Below are positions 55,311 to 64,000 of a stretch of 64,000 bases of DNA, in pieces. Each line of letters starts with the position of its first letter. Position 1 is the first letter of the stretch. The position numbers and the translations under genes were made by a program. The notes beneath the pieces are model-generated. The model saw nothing but the letters and a program-made list of their open reading frames with translations, ran no database searches and had not been told where the DNA came from. Source of the DNA: Toxotes chatareus (taxonomy: Eukaryota; Chordata; Actinopteri; Toxotidae); assembly GCA_016801885.1 (NCBI GenBank), contig JAFBJY010000301.1, forward strand, positions 124,001-188,000. The letters run 5' to 3'.

Positions 55311-56950
55311 TCGCCCCACGGGCCAAATGTGGCCCACCACGTCATTTTACGTGGCCCACGAGAGTTTAAAAGGTCTGAGTGTCTATTTGACCTAAAACTA
55401 CATTTCCCACAATGCCTGTCGACTATGATACCCGCTGAAGTGACGGCTCACCGCCACTACACGGCAGCAGTGTTTCCACATCATGGCAATAAGTGGAATT
55501 GAGAAATAAATAATGATCCCAAAATGTCCAGGAAGAGAAAAGTTGATACAGATGGAAGACTGTTTCAAGAAAGATGGGAAGGCGAATACTTGTTTGTGCT
55601 TCTAGGAGAAAGACCGGTATGTCTTTTGTGTTACGAGGCATTGTTGGTTGTCAAAGAGTGCAATCTGCGGCGGCATTTTGACACCAAACAGGGAGCTAAG
55701 TACTCCAAAGCTAGCCTTCAAGAAAAGCAACAAATTGCCCAAGAATTAAAAGGCAAACTGCGGTCGCAGCAGAGTGTGTTCTCAAAATCCACAGCCAAAA
55801 ACAATGCGGCAGTGAAAGCTAGCTTTATTGTGGCTGAAGAAATCACCCACGCTTCCAAGTTTTTTTCAGAGGGAGTGTTTTTGAAGCAGTGCATGCTGAA
55901 GGTCTGTGAGCAGGTGTGTCCCGACCAGTTACAGACTTTTAAAAATGTCAGTTTATCAAGAAACACCATAGCGGATCGAGTTAAGGAACTAGCAGAAAAT
56001 CTTGCAACACAACTGGCTGATGAGACACAGGAAAATGCAAAAAATGAACTGTCACATGCCTCTGATAACGTATCATTGCATTATCCATCAAGAAGCTTTG
56101 TGTGGGAAGGTACTGGGGATGGATGACATTGTGACCACAGTCATGAAAGCAGTGAACTTCATTTGGGCGCGTGGCCTGAATCACCGTCAGTTCCAACTGT
56201 TTTTGCTGGAGATGGGCTCGAGCACGGGATGTGCCGTACCATACAGAAGTGCGGTGGCTGAGTAGGAGCAAAGTCCTCAAGCGATTTTTTTGAGCTCAGG
56301 AAAGACATTGCTCTTTCTTTATGCAGAGTAAAGGAAAATCCTTGTCTGAACTGTCAGATCCAAAGTGGCTGTGTGACTTTGCTGTGTTGTGTGACATAAC
56401 CAAGCATCTCGCCCAACTGAATCAGAAGCTGCAGGGACGCAAACAAGTCATCACGCAGATGTCTGACACGATCACGGCTTTCCAGCGTAAACTGGACCTA
56501 TGGATGTGCCAAGTGAAACAGGACAATCTTGTCCACTTTCCTGTTTGTCAGAGCATGTCAGCCTCATTTCCCGAGACTTTTTCATGTGCTCAGTTGGCTA
56601 CCAAACTGAGCCGGTTAAAGACTGAGTTTGATCTGCGCTTCTCTGACTTCAAAGCACAGCAGTCTGGCTTTGACATCTTTGCCAATCCTTTCACCACCGA
56701 CGTCTGCGCTGCACCCCAACACCTTTAGATGGAGTTTGGGAGCACCTATCTGTGTGAACAGATGTTTTCCATAATGAATCTGAACAAAAACAAGCACAGA
56801 TCACACCTCACTGATGACAACCTCCATGCTGTTCTACGGATTACCTCAGCACAGGACTTAAAACCAGACATTGACACACTGGCAGCGGGGAAAACGATGT
56901 CAGACATCTGGTCAGAATCTGGTAATTCAACCAAGAAGAAGAATAATTAA
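55311..56950 (+). mobile_element. hAT transposon (GTF2IRD2/SCAND3-like transposase), internally deleted
   Basis: The left part ACGGGCCAAATGTGGCCCAC resembles the subterminal region of Charlie-type hATs. The N-terminal frame from 55,524 is MSRKRKVDTDGRLFQERWEG with the Cys/His set CLLCYEALLVVKECNLRRHF. Then YHCIIHQEALCGKVLGMDDI (56.06-56.25 kb), SDPKWLCDFAVLCDITKHLA (56.3-56.7 kb) and the dimerisation end STYLCEQMFSIMNLNKNKHR (56.75-56.93 kb). The middle of the catalytic domain, between NELSHASDN and YHCIIHQ, is deleted, as is the part before STYLCEQ. It cut the 5' end of the neighbouring LINE, or inserted at its truncation point. Confidence 0.88.
55524..56126 (+). pseudogene. hAT transposase N-terminal part
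   Basis: 200 codons with a zinc-finger-like start and the helical region SLSRNTIADRVKELAENLAT. The catalytic aspartates that should follow are gone and the frame ends in a different one (SLHYPSRSFVWEGTGDG). Confidence 0.85.
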
Positions 56951-57480
56951 ACTATGTGTGCAATTTAATGATTGTGCTTGCATTTTGTTTTGTGTTTATT
57001 ATTTTCAGAACATGATCAATGGATGGTAGAGAGGGGATCCACTTGATCTGGATCTAAAACCTAAAAACTATAAACCTAAAAACCAATATAGTTGTGAACT
57101 GAGTCAACCTTTATTTTGTAATTTTGAGTTGATTACATATTATTTATGTGTAGCTGCTGTTGCAATTATTTAGTGTTGGCAGGTTTTATGTGTGTATGCA
57201 GACAAATGATTGTAATCAAACCATCAGTTGGATGCAAGGCTGTGTGCAGCCTTTTTTTTTTTTTTTTTTTGTAAAATTTGTAAAATCTGTCATACATGTT
57301 CTAAGCAGCTCACAATTGTTGATTTTACAGTAATTAAGCCCATTTTAACTTTGAAAAAAAAACCCGTTTTGAACAAAGTTAATGTCATAATTTGTGTTTT
57401 GTTATTTTTCTTTATTCACTTGGATAGTTCTTGTTAGATCCTTGTTTGATGGAGTTATGTGGGTTTCATAAGCTGACAAA
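56951..57480. other. No gene; poly-T at 57,251-57,271
   Basis: AT-rich, probably the 3' untranslated end of the hAT element. Its right terminus was not identified. Confidence 0.4.
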
Positions 57481-57504
57481 TTAAAAGAATTTATGTTATA
57501 ACAG

Positions 57505-57548
57505 GGGTCCGTGACCTGGACCCAGATAAGTGGCAGATCATGACATGA
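57505..57548 (+). mobile_element. tRNA-Lys-type SINE tail fragment
   Basis: GTGACCTGGACCCAGATAAG and GCAGATCATGACATGACA match the 3' end of the SINE at 39.6 and 60.8 kb. Only about 45 bases remain, directly joined to the LINE on its right. Confidence 0.7.
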
Positions 57549-57709
57549 CAAGAAGAAGTTACAGGTCATCCAGGCCTTTATGTCTTTAAGGCATGCCTGA
57601 AGTATGGCTAACTGATCTGTTTCGTCTGGCTTCATAGATAAATATAGCTGGGTATCATCTGCATAGCAATGGAAATTTATACCATGCTTCCAGATAATAT
57701 TGCCTAGGG

Positions 57710-57911
57710 CAGGGGTGTCCAAACTGTTCCACAAAGGGCCGTGTGGCTGCAGGTTTTTGTTCCAACCAAGCAGCAGCACACCAGACTCGACTCATTAAAT
57801 CAACTGATCTCAGTCTTCAGACAGTTGATTGGTCAAACTGTGTGCTCTTAATTCGTTGGAACAAAATCCTGCAGCCACACGGCCCTTTGTGGAAGAGTTC
57901 AGACACCCCTG
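57710..57911. mobile_element. Fold-back hAT MITE, 202 bp, 8-bp TSD
   Basis: Arms of about 70 bases starting CAGGGGTGTCCAAACTGTTC pair with each other almost completely. Target duplication GCCTAGGG at 57,702-57,709 and 57,912-57,919. Inserted in the LINE just after the QGSVLG motif region. Confidence 0.93.
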
Positions 57912-57995
57912 GCCTAGGGGAAGCATGTATAAGGTGAATAAAATTTGTCCAAGGACAGAACCCTGTGAAACTCCATGACTAACTCTGGTAACGAA

Positions 57996-58042
57996 TTTCC
58001 CCACGGGGATTAATAAAGTATCTACCTATCTATCTATCTATA
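57996..58042 (+). mobile_element. Tail-only LINE/SINE insertion
   Basis: Only TTTCCCCACGGGGATTAATA, AAGTA and four TATC-type units, with the LINE resuming on both sides. An extremely 5'-truncated retroposition event. Confidence 0.7.
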
Positions 58043-58527
58043 AAGGGAGGAATCGTCATGAACATGAACAAACTGGTATCTATCTGATAGATATGATTTA
58101 AACCAGCCTAGTGCTGTTCCTTTAATCCCAATAACATGTTCCAATCTTTCCAATAGGATACTATGATCAGTAGTGTCAAATGCAGCATTAAGATCTAGAA
58201 GGACAAGTATAGAGAGTCCATAGTCTGTGAGAAGGTCGTTGGTAACTTTCACCAGTGCTGTTTCTGTGCTATGATGTACTCTAAATCCTGACTGAAAAAC
58301 TGTTTCTATGTAGATGGTCACACAACTGAGTTGCAACAGCCTTTTCAAGAATTTTAGAAGTAAAGGGGAGATTGGATATAGGTCTATAGTTTGCTAAAGT
58401 GCCAGGGTCAAGAGAAGGCTTTTTAAATAAAGGTTTGATAACTGCAACCTTAAAAGCCTGTGGAACATATCCTGTTACTAAAGAGAGATTTATCTGATCT
58501 AACATGGAAGTGTCAGTGTGATGGCCA

Positions 58528-59382
58528 CACCTGTGACCACACAACACACGGCAATGTCGGTACCATGCACCTACACTTTAGTTTTTTTCCACAATTTTAC
58601 CCTTAGTTTAAGCACATTATACAGTAAATAAACACATGGAATACAATACACACACTTTATTTATTCTTTTTGACTGTACAATTGGTTCTATTTGTAGCAT
58701 GCACATTTAGTTAACTTTTGTACAGTCAACTCTTTTCTTTGTTTAAATGGTTCATTTTAATTCTGTTTTGTTTGAGTTACCAGTGCAGAGGGTGCTGTTG
58801 CTGCTGGTTCCACTGGTGTTGCTGAGTGGCGTCCTCTTTCGCTGGGTCCAAAAGGGGCCGCCCCCAGAAGTGCAGCCATTATATGAAGGGAGCGGCCAAA
58901 TTGGGCTGGACCAAACGGATGCCACATCATGGGGGCAATTAGGGATTTAGTTTGTATAGTTGACTATTTGTTTAGACTGTTAGTTGTTGATGTTGTTTAG
59001 TTAATAGTTAAAGATATTTTTTACTGACAGGCTGATTGTCTGGTTTTGTTTTCTTTTGTTGAGTTTGTTGCAGTGTTGTTAGTAATCCCCCTTTTTGTTA
59101 GAATAATGGCCTGATCAACCATTATATATGTGTCCTTTGTTGTTCAGTGTGGAGGTCTGTTTGTCTTTTGTTTGTCGGTTGGTCTGTTCAGTTAATTGAG
59201 TTTGTATTTTTTTCAGTATTTTTTTTTTCAGTTTTCAGTTCTGTTAGGTTGACCTCTTTTATTGACCCATGTTTGTTATATTTTGGTTAAAACATTTCTT
59301 TGCATCTTTTTTGGGTAAATAAAACCCACCTTTTGAATAATTTAATCTGTGATCCTCATGCTTGCATGCTTTGTCCCTTACA
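58528..59382 (+). mobile_element. LTR-like insertion, 855 bp, possible 4-bp TSD
   Basis: Splits the LINE between its linker (LLKDVLSLIG) and DTSMLDQINLSL. Flanked by GCCA on both sides (58,524-58,527 and 59,383-59,386). Has AATAAA at 59,318 and ends GCTTTGTCCCTTACA, as a solo LTR would. The left edge does not begin TG at the inferred joint, so the class is uncertain. A 67-codon frame inside (58,747-58,950) is probably chance. Confidence 0.5.
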
Positions 59383-60584
59383 GCCAATCAAGGACAAAAC
59401 ATCTTTAAGAAGGATCCAAAAGACATGTTGATGGTCGAGGTCTATGGGAGAGAAACTGTCTAACGACAAATCAGGACAGACATTTCTAAAGTTGCTGTTC
59501 TTGATACACCTACATCATTAACAGGTGTAGGCAGGATGAGATGGATTCTATCTCTAAAATCTACTATTTTGTTGCTAAAGAAGCTCATAAAGTCATTACT
59601 AGTGAGAGCTAGAGGAATGCATGGTTCAACAGAGCTATGGCTCTTTGTCAGCCTGGCTACAGTGCTGAAAAGAAACCTAGGGTTGTTCTTGTTTTCCTCT
59701 ATTAATGATGAGTAATAGGCAGTTGCATTATGAAGGGCTTTTTAATACGTTATGAAGCTGTCTTTCCAGGCTAGGCGGAATTCCTCGAAATTAGTGGATA
59801 ACAACTTCCTTTCCAGCTTTTGTGAAATCTGCTTTAAAGTACGTATTTGTGAATCATACCATGGAGCTAGCTTCTTTTTCAGAGGGGCAACAGAGTGAAG
59901 GGTCATATGTAATGAAGCAACAGTACTATCAACTATATAGTCTATACATGCTGGAGTAAAGTTTAGGCCATTGCCTTCTGTAAAACTGGCATATGGCAAT
60001 AATAAAGATAGAAAAACTTCCTTATATTTGGTAACAGCATTATTAGACAAATATCTACAGTAGTTAATTTTATTCCCAGATGTTTTGCAGTCCATTATTG
60101 TAAATTCAAATGTTACTAAAGAATGATGGGATAAAAGAGGGTTCTGAGGGAACACTGTCAAATATTCAGCTTCTATGCCATAAGTCAGTACAAGATCAAG
60201 AGTGTGATTAAAACAGTGAGTTGGTTTGGCAAGGTTTTGGTTTTGCAAGAAGCCAATTGAGTCTAATATTGGATAGAATGCAGTTTTAACCCTTATATGG
60301 TGGTCAGGTTTGTGGGACCCATTTTCAGTTTTTATCAAAAGAAAAATGATACAATTAATTATTTTTTCAAACTCAGACTCATTGGCCTTGGCTCATTTTC
60401 TGTGTAGAACATAGAACACATCTGCAATGACCACACACTGTAGACCTCCCCTACACATTTATATTACTTACAGGGTGTTCAGGTCCTCTGGACCGGGGGC
60501 TAATGAAAGTGTGGAAATTGTAGGTCCTGTGTACCATCACTCTGTCCTCCACCTGTCTGGGTCTGCTGCTAGTGTGTGCGTGAG

Positions 60585-61440
60585 TTTTGTGTGTCTGCCC
60601 AAGCTAGTTGCCATCAGGACAGTTTGGAACAAGGTGCACCGCCTCACCCTGTTGTACAACCCTTGGCCTAAAGTCACCATTGATGAGCAGCTGTTTAGGG
60701 GCTGCTGCCTCTTAAGGCAGTATATACCATCTAAACCTGCACAATATTTTATAAAGATCTGGACTGCCTGTGATGGCACTTCCTCATATGCTTGGAACTT
60801 ACAAATCATGTCATGTCATCATCTGCTGCTTATCTAGGCCCAGGTCACGGGGCGACTGCTGCCCAGACCACAATGCACCAAAGTCCTATGGCACCTCCCA
60901 CGGGTGGTGGGCCCATAGGAGGAGGTGCTGCCTGGAGTGGGGTTCAAACCCACGACCCTGAAAGACTGAGTCTCATGCTCTACCAAATGAGCTAACTGGG
61001 TGACTGAACTTACAAGTCTACACAGGAAAACCTGATGGAGGAGCCCCTGAGAAAAATCAAGAGTTGTCCTGGACATGACTCAGGGACTCAGTGGACACAA
61101 CATCACATGCAACAGTTTTTTTTTTTACCTCGCACAAGCTGGGAACAGAGCTCCTAAAGAGGAAGCTGACCATGGTGGGAACAATACAGAAAGACAAGTC
61201 TGAGCTCCCACCCCAACTGCTGACTACAAAGAACAGGCCTGTCAATTCTTCCAAGTTTGTGTACAAGGTCGACACGTCCCTGGTATCCTATGTGACAAAG
61301 AAAGGCAAGAATGAGGTACTCATGAGTACACTGAACAGGGATGGGATAATCTGTGGCCAGGAGCATCAAAAACAGGAGATCTTTTCATTATTCTAGGTTG
61401 CAGCCAGCAGCAACAAAAAGAAGCCCTGCAAAGCGTGTGG
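60585..61440 (+). pseudogene. PiggyBac transposase relic
   Basis: Catalytic-core text LLYNPWPKVTIDEQLFRG (first Asp present) and LRQYIPSKPAQYFIKIWTAC, then WNLQ/VYTGKPDGGAPEKN across the SINE. Near 61,105 the segment GHNITCDNFF reads HNITCNSFF, so the second catalytic Asp is Asn. It continues TELLKRKLTMVGTIQKDKSE, DTSLVSYVTKKGKNEVLMST and a Cys-rich end (KKPCKACGPRKK). The N-terminal third is missing. Confidence 0.87.
60808..61005 (-). mobile_element. tRNA-Lys-derived SINE, 13-bp TSD
   Basis: The minus-strand head (from 61,003) is a tRNA-Lys-like sequence, AGTTAGCTCATTTGGTAGAG with ATGAGACTC and B box GGTTTGAACCCC. The body and (GATGACAT)n tail match 39.6 kb. Duplication GAACTTACAAATC / GAACTTACAAGTC at 60,795-60,807 and 61,006-61,018. 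Removing the SINE restores WNLQVYTGKP in the PiggyBac transposase. Not a functional tRNA gene. Confidence 0.92.
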
Positions 61441-61449
61441 ACCCAGAAA

Positions 61450-61905
61450 AAAACAATATACATATATCAAGCGAAGAGGTACATATGCAACACACACAGT
61501 AATATGTTGATTGTAACAGATTTTCTTTTTATTACATTTTATTGAAAAACAAAAACAAGCAGCACTTTAATTTATAAATGTGATCTAACAAAGGTAAAGG
61601 GCAAATATTAACCATATATGCTGTTTATATTGCTTGTAATTGATGATGAAGTAAACATCTATTGAGTATTTTTACATAAAATTGTTTGTGTTGAATTACA
61701 CTACTTACAATAAGTTAGCGATATTGTTATTTACATGAGTGCTTTTCCTATTTGGTCTGAATTTTAATGAAATAAGTAAAAGTTCCCTTTGATATTACTA
61801 ATACTGAATGAGAAGAAACACCATTTTCATTAGTTTAATATTTATTATCCCAAAAATTTAGACAATAACAAGGATAGCCCCAAATAACAAAAATTGACAA
61901 TGTCA
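61450..61905. other. AT-rich PiggyBac interior and left part of Tc1/mariner
   Basis: No coding sequence. The left terminus of the Tc1/mariner element should lie here but was not identified. Confidence 0.4.
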
Positions 61906-61909
61906 GTAG

Positions 61910-62521
61910 TAGGGATGCACCGAATATTCTGCCACTGAAAATTTTCAAGAGGGTGGTGCATCTGCAAAGAATTTCTCCACGTCAGGTTTATTTATCACCT
62001 GAAATCCAAACATCTCGATCGCTATGCTGAGTATGAGTGGAATGCAGCGCAGAAAAGAAAAATCTCTCCGAGCACGCCCACTGTGTCTGTGGCAGACGTT
62101 TTTGAAAAGGCAAGGAAGTTAAAAACTTAAAGCGCTGCAATTCTTGGTGCATTTGTTGTTGTTAAAGGCCTATGGTTAACATATGGGCTATGGCAATCTT
62201 TGTTTTGATACACTATTATGTTGTAGGCCTACAGCGAAAATTTTAAAATGCACTTGACTTATATGTACTTTGTGTTTTTTTATGAGAGAACATATTTAAT
62301 TTTACAATCTTGTTCAAATTGATTTATTCTTTGAAACATTCATATTTATGTAATTGCAATGTCTTGCAATTTTCGTGAGGTTAGTACACAGTCATAGCCA
62401 TAAATGCAATGGTACTAATAACTGGCATAATAATTACTTTCGGTGTTTCAGTTTTCGGCCTTGGTTTCCTCATTTTCGGTTTTCGGTTTCGTTCAAGAAT
62501 TTTCATTTCGGTGCATCCCTA
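61910..62521 (+). mobile_element. hAT transposon, 612 bp, BED remnant, 8-bp TSD
   Basis: Termini TAGGGATGCACCGAATATTC and inverted TTTCGGTGCATCCCTA. Perfect duplication GTCAGTAG at 61,902-61,909 and 62,522-62,529. Keeps a BED-finger end, HLKSKHLDRYAEYEWNAAQK with RKISPSTPTVSVADVFEKAR, then a large deletion to the 3' end. Inserted in the 3' untranslated side of the Tc1/mariner. Confidence 0.93.
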
Positions 62522-62529
62522 GTCAGTAG

Positions 62530-63440
62530 CGTGTTTCCACCATTTGCTGCAATGACAGCTTGACAGCAACGTCACGTGGGGGTGGGGTACGATCATCCAG
62601 TCTCTGCTTCAGCTGGTCCCAGACGTGTTCTATGGGGTTCAGGTCACGGGACATTGCTGGCCATACCAAATGAGGCACTCCGACTTTCTGAAGTCAAGCT
62701 GTGACAATACTGGCACGATGTGGTGGAGCATCATCATCCATGAACAGAAAGTTGGGGGTGTGCTGGCAGAATTGGGGGATGATGATGGGTTCTATGATGT
62801 CTCTGAGGTAAGAACGTGCAGTGACTGAGCCATCTCCTCCACCAAAGCGAACCCTGGGGACCGTGTTGACCTCAGCGTATCGCTCACCAGCAACACTGAT
62901 GACCATAATTTCTGTGCAAGGTGACCCAACACTCATCAGTGAACAGGACGGTAGACCACTGCTGCATTGTCCAGGTCACATGGTCTTGTGCCCACTGCAA
63001 ACGTTCATGGCGGTGTTTTGGTATCAGTGGAGTCACCTGCAACGGTCGTCTGGCATTCAAGTCAAAGCGGTGGAGTCAGTTGCGAATGGTTTATCTGGAA
63101 ACCCTAGTACCCCTCACTTCTCGTAAACGGATCTGCAGCTGTGTGGCAGTTGCATAACGATGTCTGAGTGCATAGGTCCTTAGGTACTGGTCATCGTTGT
63201 GGTCTGTCACTTATGGGGCTCCACTCCTGAGTCTGTCATGAGCTCTGCCAGTATTTCTGTGTCTTGATGCAAGTCTGCTGATGACACTTTGAGACACACC
63301 AAGTTCACGAGCAACATCTGACTGCCTGCCACCGACCCGAAGGCGCGCTATGGCCAGGTGGCGCTGCTCATCTGTTAAGTGACGTTGTGTTCATGGCTGT
63401 TTGAATGATGATCTTGGAATGACTTACTGACAATACCAGC
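62530..63440 (-). pseudogene. Tc1/mariner-type transposase
   Basis: Minus strand: helix-turn-helix part near 63.35 kb (HLAIARLRVGGRQSDVARE), then TARSYLRDIIEPIIIPQF, second catalytic Asp in FLFMDDDAPPHRASIVTA, and MSRDLNPIEHVWDQLKQRLD with the third acidic residue. The frame is broken in several places (after ASIVTA; near 63.2 kb). A different group from the Tc1 at 24 kb, with the APPHRA motif instead of APCHTA. Confidence 0.85.
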
Positions 63441-63767
63441 TTTTTATACGAACAAAATGTTGAAATTGATGCCACATTGAAAAGGGTTGTCTTTTAGTAT
63501 TTTTTGGTATTGGCCCCAATATGTAAGGCACACTGTACACAGTGAGACCATTACGTGGAAAACACAAAATGAGGTGTGTCTATCACCCCAATACAATTGC
63601 CTCCCTATCCCAAAAATTCTCTGAAGTGAAACAAAACGCCGTATGCATGACATCCACTGAGTCTCTCACAAAATCCCTAACTTATTGTGAGTAGTGTAAA
63701 AATGCAGCAGGTCCACCAGACCCATGAACACTGGCTGAGTAACAAAAATATGATCACCACACAAGGG

Positions 63768-64000
63768 TTAAGGCTGCCATTGTGGCTATCTATATGAATA
63801 TTAAAGTCACCCACTAGAATTGCTTTATCTGTAGTGAGTACAAGATCAAGGGTGTGATTAAAACTGAGTTGGTTTGTTAACATTTTGAAAGAAGCCAATT
63901 GAGTCTAATACTGAATATAATGCAGTCTTAAGGCTGTCATTGTCAGTATCTACATGAATATTAAAGTCACCCACTATAATTGCTTTATCCATACAAAGCA
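63768..64000 (-). mobile_element. L2-like LINE, continuation with tandem duplication
   Basis: Endonuclease text DKAILVGDFNIHIDSHNGSL appears at about 63,831-63,772, and the same block appears again (VGDFNIHVDTD-like, with changes) at 64,000-63,930. The spacer QLSFNHTLDLVLTT repeats the unit found at 60.2 kb. So about 165 bases of LINE are duplicated in tandem. Runs off the window. Confidence 0.8.

Larger units (their letters stand above)
57549..60289 (-). mobile_element. L2-like LINE, main part, multiply interrupted
   Basis: Read from right to left: endonuclease end and linker (60.3-59.74 kb) with TLDLVLTYGIEAEYLTVFPQ, APWYDSQIRTLKQISQKLER; then NNPRFLFSTVARLTKSHSS and SNDFMSFFSNKIVDFRDRI; RT SLVTGYVPQAFKVAVIKPLF, YRPISNLPFTSKILEKAVA, LVLLDLNAAFDTTDHSILLE, GVSQGSVLGQILFTLYMLPL; and the catalytic box in FHCYADDTQLYLSMKPDETD. 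Interrupted by four insertions listed separately. The part right of the PiggyBac is at 63,768-64,000. Stops and shifts are few relative to other LINEs here. Confidence 0.88.
60290..63767 (+). mobile_element. PiggyBac transposon, 3.48 kb, TTAA-flanked
   Basis: TTAA at 60,286-60,289 and 63,768-63,771 flank termini CCCTTATATGGTGGTCAGGT and, inverted, CCCTTGTGTGGTGATCATAT. Both the target and the CCC terminus are typical of PiggyBac. Contains a transposase relic on the plus strand, a tRNA-type SINE, and a Tc1/mariner element with a hAT inside it. The LINE reads on across the TTAA. Confidence 0.93.

Noticed and set aside
58747..58950. 67-codon ORF with a hydrophobic N-terminus inside the LTR-like insertion
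   Set aside because: Short, unsupported, and within a noncoding insertion; likely chance.
60931..61003. tRNA-Lys gene on the minus strand
   Set aside because: It is the head of a SINE: SINE body and tail follow directly, target duplications flank the whole, and the same body exists elsewhere without the head.
1..64000. CRISPR array, operons, phage or bacterial genes
   Set aside because: No direct-repeat/spacer pattern and no compact gene order; every tandem repeat seen is a microsatellite or a degenerate minisatellite, and the genes have spliced eukaryotic structure.

Overview
The window is nuclear DNA from a teleost fish. The evidence is an NLR gene of the fish-expanded class (short repeated N-terminal exons, FISNA, NACHT, 174-bp LRR exons, B30.2) set among Tc1, hAT, Harbinger, PiggyBac, Helitron, L2-like and Rex1/CR1-like elements and tRNA-derived SINEs. 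There is no prokaryotic gene organisation, no rRNA and no CRISPR array. Splice sites and product names come from reading the sequence and remembered family features; no search was run.

Layout. 1-12 kb: decayed LINE and hAT pieces, a three-copy dispersed repeat with CA microsatellites, a possible solo LTR and a clean tRNA-derived SINE with a 13-bp target duplication. 12.3-13.8 kb: five exons of a plus-strand gene with a ubiquitin/PB1-like start, resembling the multicopy fish SAMD3-like family; it is frameshifted and stops early. 14-21 kb: LINE relics, two long perfect or near-perfect inverted repeats, an unrecognised exon and a Tc1-derived MITE.

21.4-34.0 kb: the main gene, on the minus strand. 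In transcription order it has a start exon, two repeat exons ending PPSAAKK, a linker exon, a pre-FISNA exon, the FISNA-NACHT exon, four LRR exons and a diverged B30.2 exon. All splice phases from exon 1 to the last LRR exon agree. Two frameshifts (start exon and just after Walker B) make it a probable pseudogene unless they are assembly errors. Its introns carry a 1.6-kb Tc1 element and a hAT relic with a second hAT MITE inside. About 2.7 kb upstream are a CpG-richer block and a perfect tandem pair of IRF/ISRE-like motifs.

34-50.6 kb: a LINE relic, then a pair of inverted ~550-bp repeats at 37.5 and 48.5 kb that carry convergent CTCF-like motifs. Between them lie a Helitron relic of the Rep/Hel/endonuclease type and a complete-ended Harbinger element with a Myb/SANT gene and a HARBI1-type nuclease. 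At 49.9-50.6 kb is an intact B30.2 exon with its 47-bp linker exon but no NLR body beside it.

51-64 kb: almost entirely transposons. An L2-like LINE at 57.5-64 kb is interrupted by a hAT MITE, a 40-base LINE tail, an LTR-like 855-bp insertion and a 3.5-kb PiggyBac flanked by TTAA. The PiggyBac itself holds a tRNA-Lys-type SINE and a Tc1/mariner element that is in turn split by a hAT. The relative insertion order can be read directly from these nests.
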